A stretch of DNA of 49,653 nt, from positions 1-49,653 of the forward strand of contig CAYMCQ010000023.1 in the NCBI GenBank assembly GCA_964389025.1, in the 5' to 3' direction. The translations under genes were made by a program, and so were the position numbers. How positions within the stretch are numbered: position 1 is the stretch's first letter; each line of letters opens with the position of its first letter. Below the pieces are notes generated by a model that worked only from the letters and a program-made list of their open reading frames with translations, was not told the origin of the DNA and did not search any database. The DNA comes from CAYMCQ01 sp964389025 (GTDB taxonomy: Bacteria; Verrucomicrobiota; Verrucomicrobiia; Limisphaerales; CAYMCQ01). Positions 1 through 7,711 of the stretch are shown here, piece after piece.

Positions 1-476
1 GCATCCTTCGTCGCCTGACGCTGTGAGTCGTTGAATTAAGCGGGAACAGTGATGACCGCTTGCGTGACTTTTTCGCCGAGACGCGTTTCCGCGTCGGCTT
101 TGAGTTTGGCGAGAATCATCGCGGAAATTTCCGGCGGAGAAAATTGTTTCGGCTTGCCGTCCACTTCGACTTCCACCGCGACATCGCCATTGGAAGCCTT
201 GACGACTTTGTAGGGCACGCGTTTGATTTCTTCCTGCACTTCATCGAACTTGCGCCCCATGAAACGCTTGATGGAATAGACGGTGTTGCGGGAGTTGGTC
301 ACGGCCTGACGCTTGGCGGCGTCGCCGACGAGCCGCTCGCCAGTCTTTGTGAACGCGACGACCGACGGTGTGGTGCGCTTGCCTTCGGAGTTTTCCAGCA
401 CGAGCGGTTCGCCCGCCTCCATGACGGCCATGCAGGAGTTCGTGGTGCCCAAATCAATGCCTAAAACTTTTGCCAT
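1..476 (-). CDS. dnaK: DnaK (Hsp70) N-terminal part, interrupted by an in-frame stop near the contig edge
   Basis: This is the 5' part of the Hsp70 chaperone, which binds ATP and folds nascent or heat-damaged protein with DnaJ and GrpE in the cytoplasm. The product opens with the Hsp70 phosphate-binding signature (GIDLGTTNSCMAV) and continues through the usual N-terminal ATPase motifs to the ITVPA strand. There a TAA codon (36-38) replaces the Tyr codon of the conserved VPAYFND motif. Beyond it the same frame continues perfectly as FNDSQRQATKDA up to base 1, so a single base change explains the stop. A purine-rich stretch (AACGAAAG) precedes the ATG at 476. The rest of the gene lies outside the window. 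The stop may be an assembly error at a contig end, or this may be a dying paralogue. Confidence 0.93.
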
Positions 477-561
477 AAAAATTCTTTCGTTAAATCAAAT
501 CGGATTCTTCCAAGCTATGCCGGTGCCACGAGGAGACAGACCATCACCAAACCATTGAATC

Positions 562-591
562 TAAAGGGGAAAATAGTTGTTTGAGTTCAAA
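562..591 (-). promoter_or_regulatory. Possible heat-shock-type promoter of dnaK
   Basis: On the minus strand upstream of dnaK, TTTGAA (586-591) and CCCCTTTA (562-569) are 16 nt apart. They resemble the sigma-32 elements CTTGAA and CCCCAT, although the usual spacing is 13-15 nt. TTTGA/TCAAA also forms a short inverted repeat (580-591). No CIRCE element is visible. This is a weak motif match only. Confidence 0.2.
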
Positions 592-674
592 CGAGTGTTG
601 TTTCAGCAGGATGGAATTTGTGCCAGCGTGTCACTGAAAAGTTTTTCCTGGCGCAGTTTGCCGGCTTTTTTGTC

Positions 675-845
675 GCAAGTAGGGGTAGAACAGGCGTCTC
701 GCCTGTTAATTCCGGCGTCCCGCCGGAATTCGTGGTGAGGGTTCGTTTGCGATTGACCGCGCGAAAGAAAGTCGCAGCTCGCTCAACGGTTTCCGGCGGG
801 ACGCCGGAAACGACGGGCGAGACGCCCGTGCCACCTGCTACTTGC
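675..845. repeat. Composite palindromic element between dnaK and pyrE
   Basis: The 360-bp spacer between dnaK and pyrE holds no gene. Most of it is a nested palindrome. Its outer arms are GCAAGTAG (675-682) and CTACTTGC (838-845). Inside are four hairpin words with 3-nt loops: ACAGGCG/CGCCTGT (690-706), ATTCCGGCG/CGCCGGAAT (709-729), TTTCCGGCG/CGCCGGAAA (790-810) and ACGGGCG/CGCCCGT (813-829). The right arm supplies the TAG stop codon of pyrE. It belongs to the dispersed family seen several times in this window and may also act as a bidirectional terminator. Confidence 0.8.
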
Positions 846-1404
846 TTCCGGGTTTTGTCGCCGGAATTCTTGCGAGGTCGGGCGGCAAATTTTGCGGATC
901 AAAAGTCTCGACGCGCATTTTGATGAGGCTGAAAACCGGAACGCCAAAATATATTTCCTCGTCCGAGCGATCCACCGCCATCGCGACGCCAAGAAGTTTG
1001 CCGCCGTTTGCTTTGACGATGGCGATGGTTTCCTGAACGCGTCCGCCTTTGGTCACGACATCTTCAACAACCAGAATTTTTTCCCCGGCAGAAATCCTGA
1101 ATCCACGACGCAGGACGAGTTTCCCTTCCTCCTTCTCCGCAAAAATGAATCGCGCGCCGAGTTGCCGCGCCACTTCCTGTCCAAGCACCAGCCCGCCCAT
1201 CGCTGGCGCAATGACCGTCGTCGCGCCAAGCTGCCGGATTTTGCTCGCCAGTTCGCCGCCGAGTTTTTCGACGATGGGCATTTGCTGTAGCGCGAGCGCG
1301 CACTGGAAAAATTGGCGGCTATGCAATCCGCTCCGCAAAATGAAATGCCCTTCCAGCAAAGCGCCGCTCTTGCGAAAAATTTCCAACACGTCCGTTTCAG
1401 TCAT
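838..1404 (-). CDS. pyrE: Orotate phosphoribosyltransferase
   Basis: PyrE joins orotate to PRPP to give orotidine 5'-phosphate, the fifth step of de novo pyrimidine synthesis, in the cytosol. The product of about 188 aa carries the PRPP-binding signature as ILVVEDVVTKGGR in its C-terminal half. It also has the typical N-terminal GHFILRSGLHS segment, so it is full length for the family. I chose the ATG at 1404 (MTETDVLEI) over the in-frame ATG at 1443. AAAGG lies at SD distance from 1404, and the 13 extra residues would be encoded by a palindromic repeat. The stop codon lies in the arm of the downstream repeat element. There is no obvious operon partner. Confidence 0.93.
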   Translation of the reverse strand: MTETDVLEIFRKSGALLEGHFILRSGLHSRQFFQCALALQQMPIVEKLGGELASKIRQLGATTVIAPAMGGLVLGQEVARQLGARFIFAEKEEGKLVLRRGFRISAGEKILVVEDVVTKGGRVQETIAIVKANGGKLLGVAMAVDRSDEEIYFGVPVFSLIKMRVETFDPQNLPPDLARIPATKPGSK

Positions 1405-1415
1405 TCGGCCTTTGC

Positions 1416-1490
1416 TTGTAGCGGCGGTCTGTGACCGCCGCAAACTATTTCTGCGATTTGGTCAGCGACGGTTGCAGCCTGCCGCTACAA
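1416..1490. repeat. 75-bp palindromic element upstream of pyrE
   Basis: Outer arms TTGTAGCGGC (1416-1425) and GCCGCTACAA (1481-1490) enclose a strong hairpin, GCGGCGGTC-TGT-GACCGCCGC. It has the same overall plan as the elements at 675-845 and 16341-16388 but uses different words. It sits 12 bp upstream of the pyrE start. Confidence 0.75.
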
Positions 1491-1498
1491 TTTTCTAG

Positions 1499-1524
1499 CT
1501 TCTGAATTCTGAATTCTGAATTCT
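1499..1524. repeat. Short tandem repeat of a 7-bp unit (TGAATTC)
   Basis: Three to four back-to-back copies of CTGAATT lie between the palindromic element and the next gene, ending 8 bp before its start codon. It is a low-complexity tract, possibly slippage-prone and close to the translation initiation region. Confidence 0.7.
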
Positions 1525-1531
1525 TCCGCCC

Positions 1532-2185
1532 ATGCCCAAGTGGTGCAAATTGATCATCGCCATCGCGCTGCTGCCGGTCTGCTTCGGCGCGGCGAAGGCG
1601 TTGGGGATGGTCTTCGGCAAAAGCGGCGACGCGATGACGACTTGGGTTCCGCTGGCCGCAGGCGCGGGGTGCTGGGTCTCGATCTATGTGCTGCTGCCTC
1701 GACCAATGTGGGTTTACGTCTTCGGTCATGAACTCACTCACGCGTTCTGGGCGTGGCTGTTCGGCGCGGAGGTGAAAAAATTCAAGGCCAGCTCCAAAGG
1801 CGGCCACGTCGTCATCACCAAAACGAATTTCATCATCGCGCTCGCCCCGTATTTTTTTCCGATCTACGCGGTGCTGATCGTGGGGATTTTTCTGGTGGGA
1901 CACCTGATCTGGAACTGGAAAAGTCTTCTCGTCTGGTTTCATCTGCTCGTTGGCGCGGCCTATGCGTTTCACGTCACGTTGACGGCGCACATCTTGCAAA
2001 CGCGGCAGTCGGACATCACAGGACAGGGCTATTTATTTTCCGCCGTCATCATCTTCCTTGGCAACGTCGGCGTGCTGTTGATCGGCGTGCCGCTCATCGC
2101 TGAACGGGTGGATGTGATGACTGCGTTGCGATGGTGGTTGAGTTGCACAGGCGAAGTTTTTCGAGAAATGCGCGGGTTGTTATGA
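1532..2185 (+). CDS. Membrane protein with a zinc-metallopeptidase motif (M50-like)
   Basis: The product is 217 aa and mostly hydrophobic, with about five membrane segments. The segment FGHELTHAFWAWLFGAEV carries an HExxH zinc site at residues 66-70 inside or next to a membrane helix. This is as in site-2 proteases and related M50-type proteins. No PDZ domain and no clear distal Asp motif (LDG or NPDG) are seen, so catalytic activity is uncertain. The start codon is the only good ATG and lacks a strong Shine-Dalgarno sequence. It stands alone between a repeat tract and the next gene on the same strand. Its substrate is unknown. Confidence 0.75.
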   Translation: MPKWCKLIIAIALLPVCFGAAKALGMVFGKSGDAMTTWVPLAAGAGCWVSIYVLLPRPMWVYVFGHELTHAFWAWLFGAEVKKFKASSKGGHVVITKTNFIIALAPYFFPIYAVLIVGIFLVGHLIWNWKSLLVWFHLLVGAAYAFHVTLTAHILQTRQSDITGQGYLFSAVIIFLGNVGVLLIGVPLIAERVDVMTALRWWLSCTGEVFREMRGLL

Positions 2186-2365
2186 AACTGTGGCTTGTCA
2201 GACGCAGATGGCTCGCCGCCGTTCGCGCGGGCTTGACTTCCCTAGCCCGAAATCTAAGGATGCATCCGGTATGAGACTGGCAACTGTTTTGAATAACAAC
2301 AATGCCCCGGCTGTCCTCGGGACAAAAGGCAGTTTCAGCCTCGATTCACAGAAATGGAGGTTGCT

Positions 2366-2863
2366 ATGAAAAGTTTGATGTTGCGGTTGTATTTGGTGGT
2401 GGCGCTCGTTGGAATGACGCTGGGCGGTGCGGCAAACTCCGCATTCGCTCAAGATGAACGCGGTGGAGCTGGCGAGCGGCTCGAGCGTTTGGAAAAGCGC
2501 ATCAATGAATTGGCCGAACGCCAAGATCAACTCATGAGACGGCTCGGCGCGCAAATAGAGAGTCAGAGGCCGATGGCCTGGCAGGGTGGTGAAAACATTC
2601 GACAACCGATGCACCCACGCAGTGCGCCAGCCACGGGACCGCACAATCCGCCCGGAGCTAAAGTCGCGAAAGGCGCGCAAGACATCCTGGGGTTGCTCTT
2701 CCTTATCGGCATCCTGTGCAACATTCTGCTCGCGATCTGGATCTTTACTGACATCCGGAAACGCGGCGAAGGCTCTGGCATCTTCGTGGCGATGGCACTG
2801 GTGGCTGGCATTCCGGCGGCGATCATTTACGCGCTGGTGCGACTCGGTGACAAGAAAGCCTGA
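2366..2863 (+). CDS. Secreted or membrane-anchored coiled-coil protein of unknown function
   Basis: I do not recognise a named family. The 165-aa product starts with a signal peptide ending near SAFA|QD. A short charged coiled coil follows (GERLERLEKRINELAERQDQ), then a Pro-rich linker and two hydrophobic segments at about residues 105-125 and 135-155. GGAGG (2356-2360) sits at ideal distance from the ATG at 2366, which is why that start is preferred to the ATG 12 bases earlier. The layout suggests an N-terminal part outside the inner membrane with a C-terminal hairpin anchor. It is probably monocistronic, and a hairpin region follows it. Confidence 0.7.
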   Translation: MKSLMLRLYLVVALVGMTLGGAANSAFAQDERGGAGERLERLEKRINELAERQDQLMRRLGAQIESQRPMAWQGGENIRQPMHPRSAPATGPHNPPGAKVAKGAQDILGLLFLIGILCNILLAIWIFTDIRKRGEGSGIFVAMALVAGIPAAIIYALVRLGDKKA

Positions 2864-2929
2864 CGGTCGCACTACCGAGTGGAGGAGATACCGGGTTGCG
2901 CGGGTCGCGGCCCCGTGCAAAGGACGATG

Positions 2930-2987
2930 CCCTGAACTCGTCTCGGCGACGAGGCTGCGGAGGCAGCCGTCACGCTTCGATTCAGGG
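2930..2987. repeat. Palindromic element between convergent genes, possible bidirectional terminator
   Basis: Outer arms CCCTGAA (2930-2936) and TTCAGGG (2981-2987) enclose the hairpin GGCTGC-GGAG-GCAGCC (2953-2968). It lies between the converging ends of the coiled-coil gene and the lipid kinase gene. It supplies the TGA stop codon of the kinase gene at 2982-2984. Confidence 0.6.
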
Positions 2988-3893
2988 AATCAACATCTGC
3001 AACGCCCGGGGCATGACTTCAAAATGAACGGGCGTGTGGCCGACGACTTCACCGTCCGCCTCCACGTTAAGGGGCAGGTCTGATTCCACCATCAGAGTTC
3101 GCGCGGTGAGATAGCGCACCTTGCGGTGGGTTATGTGGCGGCCCCGGCAGACCCGCCAGAGCAGCCTGACGGCGGCCCAACGTCCCACGGCCTCGCACAC
3201 GTTCACGTTCAACAGGCCGTCGTCCATCCGTGCGCCGGGTGCCAGCCTCATGCCGCCGCCAGACAGTTCGCCGTTGCTCGCGCACGCCAGCAGAAAACGG
3301 TTTTCCCAAGTCTGGCCATCGCAGGTCAGGCGCATTCGCGGCGCGGTGTAGCTCAAAATGGCGCGGAGCGCTCCCACGGGATAAGCAAGGCGTTGGCCGA
3401 AGATGCGCTTGACCCGTGGCGTGGTCCACTTCACCACTTCACCGGCGATTCCCACGCCTCCATAAAGCAGAGCGTGACGCGTCAATGGCGTCCCTCGCCC
3501 CTGACACTGGATCCGGATTACGTCGAGGTCTTTCGTGCGTTCGCCTCGCAGAGCCTGCCGCGCCTGTTCCACATCGTTGATGCCGCACAAGCGGGCAGTG
3601 TCGTTTCCGGTGCCCAAGGGAACTACGCCCAAAAGCGTGTTCGTCGCGCCGGAGAGCAGAAGTCCGCTGGCCACCTCGAAAATCGTTCCGTCGCCACCGA
3701 CCGCCACGACAACGTCGCATTCACGCCCCAGGTCTTGCGCGAAGCGCATGGCGTCACCGGGCTGCGATGTGAACAGAACCTTCTCCTGGATGCCGTCTCG
3801 ACGAAACTTTTCCCGCAGTCCTGTCCACCGCGCCTGGCCACGGCCTGCACCAGCAACTGAGTTGACGATGAATCCGATTCGCGTGCGCGTCAT
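2982..3893 (-). CDS. Diacylglycerol/sphingosine-type lipid kinase (YegS/DagK family)
   Basis: Members of this family phosphorylate diacylglycerol or related lipids with ATP. The 303-aa length is typical. The N-terminal fold carries the nucleotide-binding GGDGT motif at residues 66-70, followed by the GVVPLGTGND motif that defines the family. The C-terminal lobe ends with the usual PLNVEADGE segment. The ATG overlaps the uvrB stop codon as ATGA, so translation is probably coupled to uvrB. The stop codon falls in a palindromic repeat. The exact lipid substrate cannot be told from sequence. Confidence 0.88.
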   Translation of the reverse strand: MTRTRIGFIVNSVAGAGRGQARWTGLREKFRRDGIQEKVLFTSQPGDAMRFAQDLGRECDVVVAVGGDGTIFEVASGLLLSGATNTLLGVVPLGTGNDTARLCGINDVEQARQALRGERTKDLDVIRIQCQGRGTPLTRHALLYGGVGIAGEVVKWTTPRVKRIFGQRLAYPVGALRAILSYTAPRMRLTCDGQTWENRFLLACASNGELSGGGMRLAPGARMDDGLLNVNVCEAVGRWAAVRLLWRVCRGRHITHRKVRYLTARTLMVESDLPLNVEADGEVVGHTPVHFEVMPRALQMLIP

Positions 3894-5941
3894 GAGTGTT
3901 TGAATCGCCCCGCGGCACTTTTGACTTTACGATAACTTACGCTCTTTGCCGGCTTCGCATCCTTCGCCGGCTGTGAACCTTCAACCGCGTGCTTCAACTC
4001 CTTGATTTGATCACGGCACAGCGCGGCTTTTTCAAATTCCAAATTGTTCGCCGCACTCAACATTTCCTCTTCGAGTTCGCGCAGTGTCTGGGCGATGTCG
4101 AGGTCGCCGGCGGTTTCGTTCAGGAACGCCGTCGCTTTCGCGGTCACTTCCTGTCGCGACGACAGGCTTTCCTCCACCGCGCGGCTGACGCTGCGTGGCG
4201 TGATGTTGTGCTCGGTGTTGTAGGCGAGTTGTTTCTTGCGGCGAAACTCCGTGACGGCCAAAAATCTTTTGATGCTGTCGGTCATCACATCGGCATAAAG
4301 AATCACCTCGCCGTTGAGATGACGGGCGGCGCGGCCAGAAGTCTGGATCAAACTCGTTTCACTGCGCAGGAAACCTTCCTTGTCCGCGTCAAGAATCGCC
4401 ACGAGCGAAACCTCCGGCAAATCCAAACCCTCGCGAAGCAAATTGATCCCAACAAGCACGTCAAATTCACCCTTGCGAAGTGAACGCAATATTTCCACGC
4501 GCTCAATCGCGTCAATCTCGCTGTGGAGGTATTGGACGTTGATGCCAATGTCGCGCAGATAATCCGTGAGTTCCTCGGCAGTGCGTTTCGTCAGCGTCGT
4601 CACAAGAATCCGCTCTTTCAAATCAGCACGTTTGCGGGCTTCGTTGATCAAATCATCAATCTGGCCTGTGAGCGGTTTGACTGTGACTCTCGGATCAACG
4701 AGACCGGTCGGACGGACGATTTGCTCGGCGACACGATTTTGTGACCAGCCAAGTTCACGCGGGCCAGGCGTCGCGCTGACGTAAATGGTTTGGTTTTGCA
4801 GCGCCTGAAATTCCTCGAACTTGAGCGGGCGATTATCCAGCGCGCTCGGCAAACGAAAGCCGTGCTCGACCAAAACCGTTTTGCGCGAGCGGTCGCCTTC
4901 GAACATTCCGCCGATTTGCGGCACAGTCGCATGGGACTCATCAATGATCGTCAAAAAATCTTTCGGGAAAAAGTCTATGACCGTGGACGGTCGCGAGCCG
5001 GGCGCGCGGCGCGCGATGTGCCGTGAATAATTTTCAATGCCGGAGCAGAAACCCATTTCCTCCATCATTTCCAAATCATATTCCGTCCGCATTTTGATCC
5101 GCTGCGCTTCGAGGAGCTTGCCGTGTTTCTCGAACTCCGCGATGCGTCCGCCGAGTTCTTCGCGGATGGACAGGATTGCGCCTTTCATTTTGTCTGCAGG
5201 CGTGACGAATTGTTTGCTGGGATAAATCGTGACCGCGTCGAGCGAGTCCGTTTTATGGCCGGTCAACGGCTCGAATTGAGTGATGCGTTCGATTTGATCG
5301 CCGAAGAATTCGATTCGCAGCGCGTCTTCGCGATATGCCGGGCAAACTTCTATCGTGTCACCGCGCACGCGGAACTGCGCGCGCTGAAATTCGATGTCGT
5401 TGCGCGTGTATTGAATGTCCACAAGCCTGTGGAGGAATTGTTCGCGCGTGATTTCCTGTCCGACGCGGATCGGAATCACCATCGCCTCGTAATCCTCCTT
5501 GCTGCCGATGCCGTAGATGCACGACACGCTCGCCACCACCACCACGTCACGCCGCGCGAAGAGCGAACTCATCGTCGAAAGCCGCAGCCGCTCGATCTCC
5601 TCATTCACGCTCGAATCTTTTTCGATGAACGTGTCCGTGCGCGGAATGTAGGCCTCGGGTTGGTAGTAATCGAAGTAGCTGACAAAATATTCGACGGCGT
5701 TCTTCGGAAAAAAACTTTTGAACTCCGCGTAAAGCTGCGCCGCGAGTGTTTTGTTATGCGAGATGACGAGGGTCGGCCTGTTGACGTTCCTGATGACGTT
5801 CGCAATTGAAAAAGTTTTCCCAGAACCCGTGACACCGAGCAACGTCTGATGTTTCGCGCCGGACAACAAACCTTCCGTCAGCTTCGCAATGGCTTGCGGC
5901 TGGTCGCCGGCGGGCGAGTAATCGGAGACGAGTTGGAACAT
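3890..5941 (-). CDS. uvrB: Excinuclease ABC subunit B
   Basis: UvrB is the damage-verifying helicase-like subunit of nucleotide excision repair. It receives DNA from UvrA and recruits UvrC. At 683 aa it is full length. The Walker A motif GVTGSGKT is at 36-43. The Tyr-rich beta-hairpin that clamps DNA (YYQPEAYIPRTDTFIEKD) is near residue 93, and the IIDESH helicase motif is near 335. The C-terminal UVR domain that contacts UvrC lies at about 620-655. It ends in an ATGA overlap with the lipid kinase gene. Its first 71 bases recur, about 85% identical, at 6641-6711 on the other side of the MntA/HepT cassette. The TA gene stops only 9 bp before the uvrB start, so uvrB may depend on a promoter within or beyond that cassette. 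Confidence 0.97.
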   Translation of the reverse strand: MFQLVSDYSPAGDQPQAIAKLTEGLLSGAKHQTLLGVTGSGKTFSIANVIRNVNRPTLVISHNKTLAAQLYAEFKSFFPKNAVEYFVSYFDYYQPEAYIPRTDTFIEKDSSVNEEIERLRLSTMSSLFARRDVVVVASVSCIYGIGSKEDYEAMVIPIRVGQEITREQFLHRLVDIQYTRNDIEFQRAQFRVRGDTIEVCPAYREDALRIEFFGDQIERITQFEPLTGHKTDSLDAVTIYPSKQFVTPADKMKGAILSIREELGGRIAEFEKHGKLLEAQRIKMRTEYDLEMMEEMGFCSGIENYSRHIARRAPGSRPSTVIDFFPKDFLTIIDESHATVPQIGGMFEGDRSRKTVLVEHGFRLPSALDNRPLKFEEFQALQNQTIYVSATPGPRELGWSQNRVAEQIVRPTGLVDPRVTVKPLTGQIDDLINEARKRADLKERILVTTLTKRTAEELTDYLRDIGINVQYLHSEIDAIERVEILRSLRKGEFDVLVGINLLREGLDLPEVSLVAILDADKEGFLRSETSLIQTSGRAARHLNGEVILYADVMTDSIKRFLAVTEFRRKKQLAYNTEHNITPRSVSRAVEESLSSRQEVTAKATAFLNETAGDLDIAQTLRELEEEMLSAANNLEFEKAALCRDQIKELKHAVEGSQPAKDAKPAKSVSYRKVKSAAGRFKHS

Positions 5942-5950
5942 CGGCCAAGC

Positions 5951-6301
5951 CTACGATTGAATGGGTGGCTGCGTTGCCAAATAAGCTTCAACTTGTGCAA
6001 TCAATCCCGGCAGGTCGTTTTGCGCCGTGTCCCAAACCACATTCAAGTTCACTTCATCATAGTCGTGAATCAGAAGATTACGCATCGCGCTGGCCAGCTC
6101 CCACGGGATTTGCGGGAATAGTTTCCGCGCTTCCGGCGAGAGTCGTCGCGCCGCCTCACCGATGATCTCGAACTTGCGATTGACCGCTTCGTGCTTTTCT
6201 TCGTTGGCGATGAACTCATCCTTGCCGACGCCTTCGATAAACCGCCGGATCGCGCGGGCGGAATTCAGAATGTCCGCAAGGTAGGCGTTATCCTTCGACA
6301 T
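5951..6301 (-). CDS. hepT: HepT-like ribonuclease toxin (HEPN/DUF86)
   Basis: HEPN toxins of this type are RNases held inactive by their MntA partner, which adenylylates a Tyr next to the active site. The 116-aa product carries the RX4HXY motif as RNLLIHDY, with R74, H79 and Y81, so toxin and target Tyr are intact. The preceding alpha-helical bundle is typical. I chose the ATG at 6301 (MSKDNAY). It overlaps the end of mntA by 14 bp, the usual arrangement for this pair. The pair lies between uvrB and an orphan copy of the uvrB 5' end. Confidence 0.88.
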   Translation of the reverse strand: MSKDNAYLADILNSARAIRRFIEGVGKDEFIANEEKHEAVNRKFEIIGEAARRLSPEARKLFPQIPWELASAMRNLLIHDYDEVNLNVVWDTAQNDLPGLIAQVEAYLATQPPIQS

Positions 6302-6596
6302 AGAGTGGCGTCGCCGTCGAGAGAATCGCGTGCTTGCGGTAGGGATTCTGGCTGCGTTCGATGGCCCAGCGGCTGACCAGATCAACCGATCGTCCAAAAA
6401 ATTCCTCGAACGCGACCTTGATGGCGACCCACTCGAACAAGCCGCATTTCACGTCTGGCCTCATCGTGCAGAGCAAGTCCACATCGCTGTCGTCTCGAAA
6501 ATCTTCGCGCAACGCCGAGCCGAACAATTCCAGCCGCGCAATTCCGCGTTCGCGACAGAATTGTCCGAGCTTTTCCTGGTTGACCTGTAACTTCAT
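6288..6596 (-). CDS. mntA: MntA-like nucleotidyltransferase antitoxin
   Basis: This minimal nucleotidyltransferase (102 aa) is the antitoxin partner of HepT and transfers AMP to the toxin. The family motif GSX10DXD is complete: G26-S27, then D38 and D40 in DSDVDLL. It is the first gene of a two-gene operon with hepT, overlapping it by 14 bp. About 45 bp upstream lies the uvrB-like fragment rather than a clear promoter, so the cassette may use the original uvrB promoter. Confidence 0.88.
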   Translation of the reverse strand: MKLQVNQEKLGQFCRERGIARLELFGSALREDFRDDSDVDLLCTMRPDVKCGLFEWVAIKVAFEEFFGRSVDLVSRWAIERSQNPYRKHAILSTATPLYVEG

Positions 6597-6640
6597 GACA
6601 TGGTTTTACCACTTTGAAACGAGGCTGTCAAAACCAGCGC

Positions 6641-6711
6641 CCCTCGGTCAGCTTCGCAATAGCTTGCGGCTGGTCACCGGCGGGGGCGTAGTCGGAGATG
6701 AGGTCAAACAT
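6641..6711 (-). pseudogene. uvrB: Orphan duplicate of the uvrB 5' end
   Basis: Read on the minus strand from ATG (6709-6711), this encodes MFDLISDYAPAGDQPQAIAK and then LTEG. It corresponds to residues 1-24 of UvrB. About 60 of 71 bases match the intact copy at 5871-5941. After LTEG the homology ends and the frame runs to a TGA about 15 codons later. The copy has its own start codon in the same orientation as uvrB. The divergence is too large for a fresh duplication, so the two copies either diverged for a long time or came from different strains. Confidence 0.85.
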
Positions 6712-6946
6712 GTCAAGTCAAGATTAGAACGGGCAGATTTCGAGTCAATGCGTTCCAGTCCGATCAATTATTGAGGAGTGTGCTACTGCTGGTGTGCATC
6801 AAACTGGACTTGTCGGTCCGCCCGTTAGAACCGCTGGCGGAATTTCTTGCTCGCAGCATTAATTTCCCCGCCGAATAACGACGCTCCGCCGATGCATGAG
6901 GTGTTTACGAGATTCAGTCCTTTATTAAGATGAGGAGGTCGTATAA

Positions 6947-7093
6947 TTTCTTGTTGTGCCCCAAAAGCCGAAGTTCCACTGTGACATCCGTGCCAGCTTT
7001 GCGACCGGGTTCAGCACGTGGCGGCACAAGAACAACATTCCCTTGAAGAAAATCGCCACGGATTTGGATTGGAGAAGTGCGGTCCGAAAGTAA
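6947..7093 (+). pseudogene. Remnant of a small helix-turn-helix protein
   Basis: The frame contains FSTWRHKNNIPLKKIATDL, which resembles the start of an XRE-like helix-turn-helix (a basic helix followed by PLKKIA-DLG). The motif then breaks into DWRSAVRK and a stop. There is no good start codon (GTG at 6956 is possible), and a stop lies just upstream at 6944. Residues for the recognition helix are missing. It looks like the 5' half of a regulator joined to foreign sequence. I rely on motif resemblance only. Confidence 0.3.
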
Positions 7094-7527
7094 CTTTCCC
7101 GATTCGTTACGACTTCAAAATGAATCCACCCAGCATTCCTAGTGTTCCGGGAATGAATTTGACCGTCGAAAGCAAGGGGCGAGCAGAAATCGACGTTACT
7201 ATTCAGAACTGGGATATTTGCTGCAAGAACGGCAGGCCGGGAACAAGAACCACTACCGATGTAAAAGGCTTTGTGCGTGGCGGGATGACTGTGACTTGGG
7301 GAGGGGTTGGTAAATATGATTTGGGTGACAATTGGAATGTCTCTTACTGGTATGGCATTCGCGGAGAAATATCCATGCAGGTGCAGTTGAGTGCAACAGT
7401 ATCCCACGACACCTGCGGCACTGCTTCGTCTCCCGACATTTGTTTCGGCTATCGAGCACTCGGAAGGCTTTCTGGAGGTTGTCAACCAAACGAACTTCGT
7501 AATGGGGGCGTTCATTCGAACTTTTGA
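7018..7527 (+). CDS. Hypothetical protein, probably the 3' part of a broken gene
   Basis: I do not recognise the family. The frame gives 169 aa. The first 20 residues overlap the HTH remnant in another frame. From about residue 23 it reads like a beta-rich extracellular protein (KVTFPIRYDF, WGGVGKYDLG, QVQLSATVSHDTCG) with several Cys. There is no signal peptide, so the true N-terminus is probably lost. Base composition is lower in GC than the flanking housekeeping genes. I read it as gene debris in a rearranged spot between the uvrB-like fragment and the IS66 element. Confidence 0.4.
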   Translation: MAAQEQHSLEENRHGFGLEKCGPKVTFPIRYDFKMNPPSIPSVPGMNLTVESKGRAEIDVTIQNWDICCKNGRPGTRTTTDVKGFVRGGMTVTWGGVGKYDLGDNWNVSYWYGIRGEISMQVQLSATVSHDTCGTASSPDICFGYRALGRLSGGCQPNELRNGGVHSNF

Positions 7528-7711
7528 ATGAACCCGCCGGTGTCCCGCCAAACGGTGAGAAGGAATCTAGCGCGCCTCAGGCTGGCGCGAAGTTGGTCGG
7601 CTACCCGCGCCTGCGGTCAAGTGAAGTGAAAGAGAAAGTATGAAAACGGTAAGCGTCACGCCAAGGGCCTCTATCCGATGAAATCATAAGTGTCGTAGGA
7701 TAGTTGCTACG

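Noticed and set aside
2198..2920. Minus-strand open frame opposite the coiled-coil gene
   Set aside because: The plus-strand gene has a signal peptide, membrane segments and a good ribosome-binding site; the minus frame has none.
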